Origin: Massilia alkalitolerans DSM 17462
Lineage (GTDB): Bacteria; Pseudomonadota; Gammaproteobacteria; Burkholderiales; Burkholderiaceae_D
Assembly (NCBI RefSeq): GCF_000427785.1
Contig: NZ_ATYR01000018.1
Span: forward strand, 59,995-123,994
Direction of reading: 5' to 3'
Length of the DNA: 64,000 nucleotides
The position numbers and the translations under genes are program-made. The notes under the pieces are model-generated. The model worked only from the letters and a program-made list of their open reading frames with translations. It searched no databases and was not told where the DNA came from. Every line of letters begins with the position of its first letter. Positions within the stretch are counted from its first letter, which is position 1. Shown here one piece after another: positions 43,261 to 51,859 of this stretch.

Positions 43261-44055
43261 TCAGCTGACGCGGTAGGTCCCGGTCCAGGACTGCCCCGCC
43301 TCCAGTGTCACCGGATCGAGCACGGCCGGCTCGATGCACACGAAGCGCTTGTACTCGCCGTTTTCCATGTCCGGCAGCGCCGCCGCATCCACTGCGCCCG
43401 GGTTCCACACCACCGCATCGGTAAAGCCGCTTTGTTCCAGCACCAGCGTTCCCGTGCTGGTGGCCAGCTGGGCGCGCCCCGCCACGTGCGGATACACCTC
43501 GTCGAGCTTGTCGATGATCGAGATCTCGTCCGAGGAGATGCCCTCGATGCGCACCTCGCACACGTCCGGCACCTGGTGGTAGGTATGCAGCGCCGCCGCG
43601 AAGGGGAAGGGGGCGGCGCCCAGGTTGCGCACGGTGAGCGTCATGTCCAGTTCGTTGGCGCGCACCGCCACGCGCAGGCACAGGGCAAAGGTGTGCGGCC
43701 AGGCGTCGGCCAGGGTGGTGGGCAGGTCGCCCGCCGCCAGGTCGAAGCTGGCCCAGGCTGCATTGTCTTCCAGGCCGCTGTCTTCGAGGCGCCAGTTGCT
43801 CACGCGCGCAAAGCCGTGGCGCATGCCCTTGCCGCGTTCGGCGAACTGCGGAAAGATCACCGGCACGCCGCCGCGCAGCGCCTTGCTGCCGTCGAGCACC
43901 GATTTCTCGCTCATGAACATGCGTTCCCGGCCGTCCGCGCCCTTCCAGGAAACCAGGTGGGCGCCATACAGGGTGATGGTGGCTTCGGCGCCGTCCGGCG
44001 CCTGGATCCGGATCGCGGGCAGTTGCCCGTAGGTGGTGTGGGTGGCGAGGGTCAT
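43261..44055 (-). CDS. D-hexose-6-phosphate mutarotase (YeaD family)
   Basis: 264-residue aldose-1-epimerase fold protein expected to interconvert alpha and beta anomers of glucose 6-phosphate. Conserved blocks: YGAHLVSWKGADGRERMFMSE (substrate Arg/Ser), ALRGGVPVIFPQF, HGFARVSNW and the acidic WNPGAVDAAALPDME region. The stop codon lies next to the terminator hairpin. Sits 13 bp downstream of amiC on the same strand and may be in its operon. No sugar operon is attached. Confidence 0.85.
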   Translation of the reverse strand: MTLATHTTYGQLPAIRIQAPDGAEATITLYGAHLVSWKGADGRERMFMSEKSVLDGSKALRGGVPVIFPQFAERGKGMRHGFARVSNWRLEDSGLEDNAAWASFDLAAGDLPTTLADAWPHTFALCLRVAVRANELDMTLTVRNLGAAPFPFAAALHTYHQVPDVCEVRIEGISSDEISIIDKLDEVYPHVAGRAQLATSTGTLVLEQSGFTDAVVWNPGAVDAAALPDMENGEYKRFVCIEPAVLDPVTLEAGQSWTGTYRVS

Positions 44056-44068
44056 GGTCAGCTAAGGG

Positions 44069-45493
44069 TCAGGTCTGGCGGCTCTTGGCCATTGGCGGGT
44101 TGTCGGCGAAATAGCGCTTGATGCCATTGGTGATGGCCTCGGCCAGCTGGTTCTGGTAGCCTTCGTCGCGAAGCTTGGCTTCTTCCTGCGGGTTCGAGAT
44201 GAATGCAGTTTCCACCAGAATCGACGGAATGTCAGGCGCCTTCAGCACTGCGAAGCCGGCCTGTTCGACCGAGGCCTTGTGCAGGCGGTTGATGCCGCCG
44301 ATTTCGCTCAGGACGGCCTTGCCGAGCTTGAGGCTGTCGTTGATCTGGGCCGTGGTCGACAGGTCGAGCAGCACGCTTGCGATCTGCTTGTCCCGCACCG
44401 CGAAGTTGGCGCCGCCGATCAGGTCGGCCCGGTTCTGGCCGTCCGCCAGCCAGCGCGCCGCGCTCGAGCTGGCGCCCTTTTCGGACAGCACGAACACCGA
44501 GGAGCCGCGCGCGGTCGGCGAGATCCAGGCATCCGCGTGGATCGACACGAACAGGTCGGCCTGCACCTTGCGCGCCTTCTGCACGCGCTGGCCGAGCGGC
44601 ACGAAGTAATCGCCGTCGCGGGTGAGCATGACGCGGGTATTCGGCAACTGCTCGAGCCTGGCCTTCAGGCGCTTGGCCACGGCCAGCACGATGTCCTTCT
44701 CGCGGCTGCCGTTGGCGCCGATCGCGCCGGGGTCCTCGCCACCGTGGCCCGGGTCGAGCGCGATGGTGACCATGCGCACCACCTTGGGCGGCGCAGCCTT
44801 GGCGCCGGCTTTCGACGGCGTCGGCTGTACCGGCTGCGGCGGCGGGGTGCCGTCCAGGGCCGACATCTCGGATTCCAGCTTGGCGATGGCTTCCGGGACG
44901 GCGCCGGTCTGGGCCGGCGGCGCGGCCGGCAGGGGCGAGGCTGGATTGGCGCTGCCGGCAGCCGCCGAGGTCGGCGCCTCGCTGAACCAGTCGCCCTTTT
45001 CGATCAGCGCTGCGATCGGATCGACCGGCTTGGTCGGGTAGAGGTCGAAGATCAGGCGGTGCTGGTAGCCGGCCACCGGCGCCAGCGTAAACACTTCCGG
45101 CTTGATCTCTTCCTTCAGGTCGAACACCAGGCGCACCACGTTCGGACGGTTCTGGCCGACCCGCACCTGCTTGATGTAGGGGTCGTTCGATTCGATCTTG
45201 GCGACCAGGCTCTTCAGGGTGCTGTTCAGGCCCAGCCCGTCGATGTCCACCACCATGCGCGGCGGGTCGGACAGCAGGAAGTGCTCGGTCTTGAGGTTGC
45301 TGTCGTTTTCCAGCGTCACGCGCGTGTAGTCGGGTGCGGGCCAGACACGGACGGCCAGGATCTGCGCGGCGCTGGCCGGCAGCGGGGCGATCACGGAAAG
45401 CAGCAGCGTCCCGCCGGCCTTGAGCAGGGTGCGGCGGCGCGGCGAACCAGGAATCAGGGAGTCGGTGGCGGGTAGGCGAGGCGGTCGAGACAT
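44069..45493 (-). CDS. amiC: N-acetylmuramoyl-L-alanine amidase with AMIN domain
   Basis: Periplasmic amidase that splits septal peptidoglycan. Domains: a twin-arginine-type signal (SPRRRTLLKAGGTLLLSVI, about 18-36), an AMIN septal-targeting domain (about 45-150), a proline-rich linker, and Amidase_3 with TIALDPGHGGEDPGAIG, SIHADAW and the catalytic VETAFISNPQEE. Length 474 fits AmiC. Tat export is the usual route for AmiC. Its start overlaps the end of tsaE by 40 bp, so the genes are co-translated. Confidence 0.93.
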   Translation of the reverse strand: MSRPPRLPATDSLIPGSPRRRTLLKAGGTLLLSVIAPLPASAAQILAVRVWPAPDYTRVTLENDSNLKTEHFLLSDPPRMVVDIDGLGLNSTLKSLVAKIESNDPYIKQVRVGQNRPNVVRLVFDLKEEIKPEVFTLAPVAGYQHRLIFDLYPTKPVDPIAALIEKGDWFSEAPTSAAAGSANPASPLPAAPPAQTGAVPEAIAKLESEMSALDGTPPPQPVQPTPSKAGAKAAPPKVVRMVTIALDPGHGGEDPGAIGANGSREKDIVLAVAKRLKARLEQLPNTRVMLTRDGDYFVPLGQRVQKARKVQADLFVSIHADAWISPTARGSSVFVLSEKGASSSAARWLADGQNRADLIGGANFAVRDKQIASVLLDLSTTAQINDSLKLGKAVLSEIGGINRLHKASVEQAGFAVLKAPDIPSILVETAFISNPQEEAKLRDEGYQNQLAEAITNGIKRYFADNPPMAKSRQT

Positions 45494-45942
45494 AGCAGGC
45501 CTGGTTGAGTCAACGCCTGCAATTCTACCTCACGGCCGAGACCGCTGACGTCAAGCAAGATTCGAACGTCGGGTGAGGGCAACACCGGCTCGCCTTTTTC
45601 GGGCCATTCGACGATGCAGATATTCCTGCCGTCGAAGTCTTCGCGGAAGCCCGCGTCCAGGAATTCTTCGGGGCTCGACATCCGGTACAGGTCGTAGTGG
45701 ATGATGTTGATTTCCTGGCCATCGACCTGCACGCGGTAGGGTTCGGACAGCGTGTAGGTCGGGCTCTTGACCGTGCCCTTGTGCCCGGCCGCCTGGATCA
45801 GGGCGCGGGTGAGCGCCGTCTTGCCTGCGCCGAGGTCGCCGTGCAGGTAGATCACCAGGCCGGGCTGGAGCGCGCGTGCCAGCGCCGCACCCAAGGCGGC
45901 GGTCGCGGATTCGTCGGGCAAGTAGGCTTTGAAAGGCTGCAT
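45454..45942 (-). CDS. tsaE: tRNA threonylcarbamoyladenosine biosynthesis ATPase TsaE
   Basis: 162-residue P-loop protein that supports t6A37 formation with TsaB and TsaD. Walker A is GDLGAGKTALTRALIQ (about 35-50); SPTYTLSEPY and HYDLYRM plus VEWPEKGEP are the other family motifs. Divergent from queG across a 52-bp gap and overlapping amiC by 40 bp. TsaD is encoded at 60491; TsaB is not in the window. Confidence 0.94.
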   Translation of the reverse strand: MQPFKAYLPDESATAALGAALARALQPGLVIYLHGDLGAGKTALTRALIQAAGHKGTVKSPTYTLSEPYRVQVDGQEINIIHYDLYRMSSPEEFLDAGFREDFDGRNICIVEWPEKGEPVLPSPDVRILLDVSGLGREVELQALTQPGLLCLDRLAYPPPTP

Positions 45943-45994
45943 CGAATAAAATAGCGTGTTAAGCGACCGCTGTCGCCATGTTGTTCATCCCGCC

Positions 45995-47110
45995 ATGCTG
46001 ACATCCCCACCCGACCTGTACGAGCTCGCACGCACCATCAAGGCATGGGGCGCGGAACTCGGTTTCGCCGACGTGCGCATCGCGGACGTCGACCTGGCGC
46101 ATGCGGAAGCCGGCTTGCAGGCCTGGCTGGACGCCGGCTGCCATGGCGAGATGGATTATATGGCAAGCCACGGCATGAAGCGTGCGCGGCCAAGCGAGCT
46201 GGTGCCGGGCACGGTGCGCGCCATCGTCGCGCGCATGGACTACCTGCCGATGTCGCGCGGCGAGGACTGGCGTGCCGAGGAACACGCGCGCCAGCTGAAA
46301 CCGGGCGCCGCCGTGGTCTCGGTGTACGCGCGCGGCCGCGACTACCACAAGGTGCTGCGCAACCGCCTGCAGGCCCTGGCCGAGAAGGTCAAGGCGGCCG
46401 TCGGCGAGCTGGGCTACCGCGTATTCACGGACTCGGCGCCGGTGATGGAACTGCCGCTGGCGGAAAAAGCCGGCCTGGGCTGGCGCGGCAAGCACACGCT
46501 GCTGCTGTCGCGCGCGGCCGGCTCCACCTTCTTCATCGGCGAAATCCTGGTCGACCTGCCGCTGCCCGTGGATCCGCCCACCGGCGCCCACTGCGGCGGC
46601 TGCCAGGCCTGCATCGAGGTCTGCCCGACCCAGGCCATCCTCGGCCCCGGCCGGCTCGACGCGCGGCGCTGCATTTCCTACCTGACCATCGAGCTCAAGG
46701 GCAGCATCCCGGAAGACTTGCGCCCCCTGATCGGCAACCGCATCTACGGCTGCGACGACTGCCAGCTGGCCTGCCCGTGGAACAAGTTCGCGCAGCGCGC
46801 GTTGCTACCCGACTTCGACGAGAGGAATGGCCTGGGCGACGCCGGCATGATTGAACTGTTCGGGTGGGAAGAGGAGGAATTCAACCGCCGGATGGAAGGC
46901 AGCCCGATCCGGCGTATCGGCCACGAGCGCTGGCTGCGCAACCTGGCGGTGGGGCTGGGCAATGCCGCGGCGAGCGCGGCCGGCAAGGGCGATGCGGCGA
47001 TTGTGGCCGCTTTACGAGCGCGTACCGGCCACCCTTCAAGCCTGGTGCGCGAGCATGTAACCTGGGCGCTCGCACAGCATGGCGTTTTACTCGATCCGTT
47101 TGAGGCGTAG
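45995..47110 (+). CDS. queG: Epoxyqueuosine reductase
   Basis: Cobalamin-dependent last step of queuosine synthesis in tRNAs reading NAY codons. 371 residues. Two [4Fe-4S] motifs, CGGCQACIEVCPTQAI (about 203) and CDDCQLACPWNKFA (about 253), follow the N-terminal QueG domain (GCHGEMDYMASHGMKR). A HEAT-like C-terminal repeat region completes the long form. ATG 45995 is preferred; the frame is open from 45956. The gene overlaps the end of the convergent DUF3052-like gene by 24 bp. Confidence 0.94.
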   Translation: MLTSPPDLYELARTIKAWGAELGFADVRIADVDLAHAEAGLQAWLDAGCHGEMDYMASHGMKRARPSELVPGTVRAIVARMDYLPMSRGEDWRAEEHARQLKPGAAVVSVYARGRDYHKVLRNRLQALAEKVKAAVGELGYRVFTDSAPVMELPLAEKAGLGWRGKHTLLLSRAAGSTFFIGEILVDLPLPVDPPTGAHCGGCQACIEVCPTQAILGPGRLDARRCISYLTIELKGSIPEDLRPLIGNRIYGCDDCQLACPWNKFAQRALLPDFDERNGLGDAGMIELFGWEEEEFNRRMEGSPIRRIGHERWLRNLAVGLGNAAASAAGKGDAAIVAALRARTGHPSSLVREHVTWALAQHGVLLDPFEA

Positions 47111-47464
47111 GCCGGACCAGTCGCCGTCGATCGAGATCATCGCCACCGCGGTGATGCCGTTTTCCTTGGCATAGGCATTGATCGAATCGCGGTTGATGTC
47201 GGTGGCCTTGGAGGCGGTCTGCTTGAGGTAGGCGATCCACAAGGAACCCTTTTCGCCCAGGCGTTCCTTGGCGATCGGCAGGTACTGCTCGAGCTCCTTG
47301 CGGTTGAGCGCGAACATCAGGATCACGTCGAAGGGACCGTCGCCTTCCTGGACGAGCTGCTGCGGCATCTGCGCCGCCACGCCGGGATTGGCTTGTCCGT
47401 TAAGGATCAGCATCGATTTCGCCGTCCTCAGGAACATCTTGTCTGCAACTGTTTTTTCGTTCAT
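47087..47464 (-). CDS. DUF3052-like protein
   Basis: 125-residue soluble protein. VILMFALNRKELEQYLPIAK, KGSLWIAYLKQTAS and MISIDGDWSGLRLKR correspond to the fold pattern of DUF3052 proteins (a methyltransferase-like Rossmann fragment without a cofactor motif). ATG 47464 follows TAGGAATTCTC; the longer frame to 47533 is less likely. The last 24 bases overlap the end of queG on the other strand. Function unknown. Confidence 0.65.
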   Translation of the reverse strand: MNEKTVADKMFLRTAKSMLILNGQANPGVAAQMPQQLVQEGDGPFDVILMFALNRKELEQYLPIAKERLGEKGSLWIAYLKQTASKATDINRDSINAYAKENGITAVAMISIDGDWSGLRLKRIE

Positions 47465-47609
47465 GAGAATTCCTAAATGCAATAGCTCCGCGATCGCCAC
47501 AGAATGCAGCGGCCGTGTCGCGTTCCGGTTCATTTTACAAGGCTTCCTTCAAACCGCAGTGACGCTTGCCGCGCGAAAAAGAAGGAGAACGAAGAGCAAT
47601 TGAGGGCGT

Positions 47610-47663
47610 GTAGGGTGGGCAGGGGAAAATAGTCCAGTGGACTATTTTCCGCCCACGCGGTGA
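47610..47663. repeat. GTAGGGTGGGC hairpin repeat with 13-1-13 palindrome
   Basis: Begins GTAGGGTGGGC, contains a perfect 27-nt palindrome at 47624-47650 (13-bp arms GGAAAATAGTCCA around G), and ends GCCCACGCGGTGAT, where GCCCAC pairs with the leading GTGGGC. Same flanks, same arm length and same GTCCA-N-TGGAC centre as the element at 61570, but with different arms. Located between the DUF3052-like gene and dctR. Confidence 0.8.
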
Positions 47664-47701
47664 TAAGCAAAGTATTAATTGTGGTAACGGTGCCGGCATA
47701 G

Positions 47702-48298
47702 TCACTTCAGCAGGCCCGCCAGCTCGACCGCCGTCTTGACCTGCATCTTGTCGAAGATATGGGCGCGGTGCACCTCCACCGTGCGCATGCTGATCCCGAG
47801 CTTGTCGGCCACCACCTTGTTCATCATGCCGGCCAGGATCAGGTCAAGCACTTCGCGCTCGCGCGCCGACAGGGTCGCCAGGCGCGCCTGCACCGCGGCG
47901 GCATCGAGCGCCTTGCGCGAGGCAACCAGCGCTTCCTCGACGCGGTCCATCAGCACGTTGTCGTTGAAGGGTTTTTCGAAGAAATCGAAGGCGCCGCGCT
48001 TGAGCGAGTCGACCGCCATCGGCACGTCGCCGTGGCCGGTCAGGAAGATCACGGGCAGGCGCGCACTCAGGCCATTTTTTACCAACTGGTCAAAAACGGC
48101 GATGCCGTTCATGCCGGGCATGCGCACGTCCAGCAGCACGCAGTCACCCTGCGCGCCATCGGTGCCGGGGGCGGACGCGCCGACGGCGGCGAGGAATTCT
48201 TCGCCGCTGGCGTAGCCGCGCGCTTCCAGGCCGCGCGATTGCGCCAGCCAGGCGAGCGCGTCGCGGATGACGTCTTCATCGTCGACGATGTGCAGCAT
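47702..48298 (-). CDS. dctR: Response regulator, FixJ/DctR family
   Basis: 198-residue two-domain regulator. Receiver with acidic pocket VDDED and phosphorylated Asp in VLLDVRMPGMNG (about 57), Lys in FEKPF. C-terminal LuxR-type helix-turn-helix LSAREREVLDLILAGMMNKV and ISMRTVEVHRAHIFDKM. Follows dctS by 59 bp on the same strand. Expected to control C4-dicarboxylate or related uptake genes, probably the divergent dctP; the symbol rests on context rather than on a unique residue. Confidence 0.85.
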   Translation of the reverse strand: MLHIVDDEDVIRDALAWLAQSRGLEARGYASGEEFLAAVGASAPGTDGAQGDCVLLDVRMPGMNGIAVFDQLVKNGLSARLPVIFLTGHGDVPMAVDSLKRGAFDFFEKPFNDNVLMDRVEEALVASRKALDAAAVQARLATLSAREREVLDLILAGMMNKVVADKLGISMRTVEVHRAHIFDKMQVKTAVELAGLLK

Positions 48299-48357
48299 GT
48301 GGTGGGTCTCCGTCCTCGGTATTCTTGATCATCTGCGGCAAGGGTCGCACCCGGATT

Positions 48358-50361
48358 TTAGCCCAGCGCCCCGCTCGCCGCTTGCGCCGGCAGCGAGAAC
48401 GTGAAGATGGTGCCGCCGCCGGGGTTCGGCGCATGGGTCAGCGTGCCGCCGTGGAACTCGATCGCAGTGCGGCAGATCGACAGGCCCATGCCCATGCCGT
48501 CAAGCTTGGTCGAGTAGAAGGGCGAGAACAGCCCGGCCGCCACCTCCGGCGAGATGCCGTGGCCGCGGTCGATCACCGACACCGACACCATGCCATCGGC
48601 GTGGGCAGCGCCGATGCGCAGCACGCGCTGGTCGAGCCGGGTGTCGACCATCGCCTCGATCGCGTTGCGGGTGAGGTTGAGCAGCACCTGCTCCAGCATG
48701 ACGCGGTCGGCCTCCACCTTCGGCAGTTGCGGCGGCAGCTCGACGCGCAGGATGACGCCGGCCTGGCGCGCCTGCAGCTCGACCAGCGCGCGCACCCCCT
48801 CGACCACGCTGGGGATGGTGACCGGCTCGCGGCGCGGCTCGCGCTTCTTCACGAACTCGTGCACGCTGCGGATGATCTGGCCGGCGCGCTGCGCCTGCTG
48901 GCGCGCCTGCTCCAGCGCATGCCGCAGCATGCCGGCATTCACCGGTTCGCCCGCCTTGCCGGTGCGTTCGAGCACGTTGAGGGCGCCGGCCGTGTAGCTC
49001 GAGATCGCCGCCAGCGGCTGGTTCAGCTCGTGCGCCAGCATCGAGGACATCTCGCCCATGGTGGCCAGGCGCGCGCTGGTTTCCAGCTTTTCCTGCTGCT
49101 GGCGGTTGAGCTCTTCGGCGCGCTTGCGGTCGGTGATGTCCTGGATCGAACTCATCCAGCCGGTCTGGCGGCCGTCGGCATCCACCAGCGGCGCCTCGTA
49201 GACCAGCACCGGCACGCGCACGCCGTCCGGGCGCTGGAACACGGTCTCGAACTGGGGCGTGATGTTGCCCGACAGGACACCGGCGAAGCGCTCCTCGTAC
49301 TCGGCCATGACTTCCGGCGCCCAGTAGGGCATCGGTGGCTTCTTGCCGACCAGTTCCTCCGCCGGCAGGCCGACGATCTCGCAGAAGGCCCGGTTCACAT
49401 AGGTCACACGCCCCTCGAGGTCGCGCGCGCGCAAGCCGGTGATCAGGGAGTTTTCCATCGCGGTACGGAAGGCCATCTGCTGGCGCAGCGCCCGCTCCGC
49501 CGCCAGCGTGCGCGAGATGTGGCGCCACAGCGAGCCCAGGCTCAGCACCAGGCCCAGGGCCAGCACGATGACCGAGCCCACCAGCAGGTTCGGCAGCAGC
49601 TGGGGCGCGCGCTTGACGCTGTCGGTGGACAGCACCACCAGCGCGCCCGGCAGGTCGAGCTCGCGCCGGTGCGTATACACCCCCCGTCCCGGACCGCCGG
49701 CGGCGCGGCGCGCCACCGGGTCGTCCTCGCGGTCGAGCAGGGTCAGGGCGTTGTCCTGGGCGAACCACCAGGGTACGGCTTCGTCGAGCAGGATCTGCAG
49801 GCTGTAGGTGGCCACCAGGCTGCCGGCCGGCTTGCCGCCGGCGTACAGCGGCAGGTAGAAGTCGAGCACGCCCGGCGTGGCGTCGCTGGCGCCGTAGGGT
49901 TCGCTGTAGCGGCCGCGCCGGGTCGCGCCGGCCACCTGGGCCGCCAGCCGGGTCGGCGCGGGCAGGACGGCGGGCGGTTCCAGGCCGTGGCTGGCCATGA
50001 CCTTGCCATCGGCGTCATACCAGACGATGCGCACCAGCTCATGGCCGTTCTCGAACATCTGGCGGAAGCGCGCCTGCAATGCCTGCGGGGTGAGCTGTTG
50101 CTGCGGCGGTCGCGACACCAGGTCGGCGCCCAGCCCGGCCAGCGCTTCCTCGCTGCGCGCCAGCTCGAAGCGCAGGGTCTGCTCGACCCAGAGCGTGTCG
50201 GCGATCAGCTGTTCCTGGCGTTCGGTCTGCTCCATCTGGCGCGCCTGCCAGGGCAGCCAGATCAGCACCGCCAGGAACAGCAGCACCAGCAGGACCGGCA
50301 CCAGCCAGCGCCAGGAGCGCGCCCGCTGCGCGTCCGGCTGCTGGGTGAAGGGAAATTTCAT
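48358..50361 (-). CDS. dctS: PAS-containing sensor histidine kinase (DctS-like)
   Basis: 667-residue kinase: membrane helix (about 17-38), periplasmic sensor domain, second helix (about 246-270), PAS domain (about 300-400), HisKA with the phospho-accepting His in MLAHELNQPLAAISS (about 441) and HATPase_c ending at DRGHGISPEVAAGLFSPFYS and GMGLSICR. The 200-residue periplasmic region is of the DctB/DctS type that senses C4-dicarboxylates. Divergent from dctP across 112 bp. Confidence 0.85.
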   Translation of the reverse strand: MKFPFTQQPDAQRARSWRWLVPVLLVLLFLAVLIWLPWQARQMEQTERQEQLIADTLWVEQTLRFELARSEEALAGLGADLVSRPPQQQLTPQALQARFRQMFENGHELVRIVWYDADGKVMASHGLEPPAVLPAPTRLAAQVAGATRRGRYSEPYGASDATPGVLDFYLPLYAGGKPAGSLVATYSLQILLDEAVPWWFAQDNALTLLDREDDPVARRAAGGPGRGVYTHRRELDLPGALVVLSTDSVKRAPQLLPNLLVGSVIVLALGLVLSLGSLWRHISRTLAAERALRQQMAFRTAMENSLITGLRARDLEGRVTYVNRAFCEIVGLPAEELVGKKPPMPYWAPEVMAEYEERFAGVLSGNITPQFETVFQRPDGVRVPVLVYEAPLVDADGRQTGWMSSIQDITDRKRAEELNRQQQEKLETSARLATMGEMSSMLAHELNQPLAAISSYTAGALNVLERTGKAGEPVNAGMLRHALEQARQQAQRAGQIIRSVHEFVKKREPRREPVTIPSVVEGVRALVELQARQAGVILRVELPPQLPKVEADRVMLEQVLLNLTRNAIEAMVDTRLDQRVLRIGAAHADGMVSVSVIDRGHGISPEVAAGLFSPFYSTKLDGMGMGLSICRTAIEFHGGTLTHAPNPGGGTIFTFSLPAQAASGALG

Positions 50362-50473
50362 TAATGCTCCGTACTTCGTTACACTGTCGGGCTATTGTGG
50401 AAGTCCACGATGGCGCGCCGCAAGCCTGCCGCGCAGACTGGTCCCACCCATCATATTCCCGTTCCCCACCAGG

Positions 50474-51478
50474 ATGAACCGAACCGCCGCCCTGCAGATC
50501 CGATTCCTCGCCGCCGCACTGCTCGCCGTCACGGGCAACGCCGCCTGGGCGCAGGCGCCGATCATCATCAAGTTCAGCCACGTGGTCGCGCCGGACACGC
50601 CGAAAGGGCGCGCCGCCGAGCGCTTCAAGGTCCTGGCCGAGCAGATGACCCGCGGCCGGGTGAAGGTGCAAGTCTACCCGAACAGCCAGCTCTACAAGGA
50701 CCGCGAGGAGCTCGAAGCCCTGCAACTGGGCGCGGTGCAGATGCTGGCGCCCTCGCTGGCCAAGTTCTCGCCGCTGGGCGTGAAGGAATTCGAAGCCTTC
50801 GACCTGCCGTATATCTTCCCGTCCAAGCAGGCGCTGTATGCGGTGACGGAGGGGCGCATCGGGCGCGGCCTGCTGCGTAAACTCGAGTCGAAGGGCATCA
50901 CCGGCCTGGCCTACTGGGACAATGGTTTCAAGGTGATGTCGGCCAACAAGCCGCTGCTGGCGCCATCCGATTTTCGCGGCCTGCGCATGCGCATCCAGTC
51001 CTCCAAGGTGCTGGACGTCCAGATGCGCGTGCTGGGCGCCCAGCCGCTGGCGCTGGCGTTTTCGGAAACCACGCCGGCCCTGCGCGACGGCGTGGTGGAA
51101 GGCACCGAGAACACGCCCTCGAACATGTACACCCAGCGCATGCACGAGTCGCAGAAGCACCTGACGGTGTCGAACCACGGCTACCTGGGCTACGCCGTCA
51201 TCGTCAACAAGAAGTTCTGGGACGGCCTGCCGGGCGGGATTCGCAAGACGCTGGAAAAAGCCATGGCCGAGGCTACCGCCTACGAGAAGACCATTGCCCA
51301 GCGTACCAATGACGCGGCCCTGGAATCGATCCGGCGCGCCGGCACCACCACTATCCATACGCTCAGCCCGCAGCAGCAGGCCGAATGGCGGCGCGCCATG
51401 CAGCCGGTGTACACACAGATGGAAGCGCGCATCGGCAAGGACGTGGTGCAGGCGATCCAGCGCGAGGTCGCCAGATAA
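50474..51478 (+). CDS. dctP: TRAP transporter substrate-binding protein DctP
   Basis: 334-residue periplasmic binding protein with signal peptide ending at GNAAWAQA. DctP hallmarks: IIIKFSHVVAPDTPKGRAAERF, PNSQLYKDREELEALQLGAVQM, LRMRIQSSKVLDVQMRVLGAQP with the carboxylate-binding Arg, and EGTENTPSNMYTQRMHESQKHL. Normally followed by dctQ and dctM, which are absent here. The ATG has AGG only two bases away, so it is weakly supported. Either the permease is elsewhere or the protein works as a sensory partner of DctS. Confidence 0.88.
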   Translation: MNRTAALQIRFLAAALLAVTGNAAWAQAPIIIKFSHVVAPDTPKGRAAERFKVLAEQMTRGRVKVQVYPNSQLYKDREELEALQLGAVQMLAPSLAKFSPLGVKEFEAFDLPYIFPSKQALYAVTEGRIGRGLLRKLESKGITGLAYWDNGFKVMSANKPLLAPSDFRGLRMRIQSSKVLDVQMRVLGAQPLALAFSETTPALRDGVVEGTENTPSNMYTQRMHESQKHLTVSNHGYLGYAVIVNKKFWDGLPGGIRKTLEKAMAEATAYEKTIAQRTNDAALESIRRAGTTTIHTLSPQQQAEWRRAMQPVYTQMEARIGKDVVQAIQREVAR

Positions 51479-51605
51479 GGACTGATCAGAGCGTCTTATG
51501 ACAGCTGCATGACAGGCCTTGCGAACGCTCATGCGTTTTCTTCATATCTAAAAATAATTTTTGGTAATGTGGCCAAAAAGATACGTTTGCTCGAAAAGCT
51601 TGCGT

Positions 51606-51802
51606 TATGATGGGGCCTCTTCGCACCCACATGGTGCGTACGCGAACAGAACACACACGGTTTTGGGGAGCATAGAGAAAATCACGGTAATCCATACCGG
51701 AGAACAATCGAGGAGACACACGTTTTACAGAAGCCGTTAGCACCGCTAAACGGCCGGGGACGTGACCCGAATTGTAGCGCACCTCAGGGTGCGCTTTTTT
51801 TT
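51606..51802 (+). ncRNA. Candidate small RNA
   Basis: A roughly 190-nt stretch bounded on the left by TATGAT (51606-51611) and on the right by a strong terminator. It has two internal hairpins and no matching coding frame. No similarity to 6S, tmRNA, SRP RNA or RNase P RNA was recognised. The absence of a good -35 is the main weakness. Confidence 0.35.
51776..51802 (+). terminator. Rho-independent terminator
   Basis: AGCGCACC-TCAG-GGTGCGCT followed by a run of T (51795-51802). Strong intrinsic terminator about 300 bp downstream of dctP and 58 bp upstream of ogt. Confidence 0.9.
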
Positions 51803-51859
51803 CGCCGGAAGCCTTGGCTGGGGGTGGCCGGGCGCCATCCCAGCGGTTAAGATGCTGGA

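Larger units (their letters stand above)
51479..51859. other. 381-bp intergenic region with a probable transcribed, structured segment
   Basis: The first 100 bp are AT-rich. From about 51606 a TATGAT box is followed by several stem-loops (CGCACC/GGTGCG near 51622-51638; GCCGTTAGC/GCTAAACGGC near 51733-51752) and an intrinsic terminator at 51776-51802. No ORF fits. Whether this is a separate small RNA or the 3' UTR of dctP cannot be decided here. Confidence 0.45.

Noticed and set aside
48325..50364. 679-codon plus-strand frame
   Set aside because: Shadow of the dctS kinase gene; no recognisable motif.
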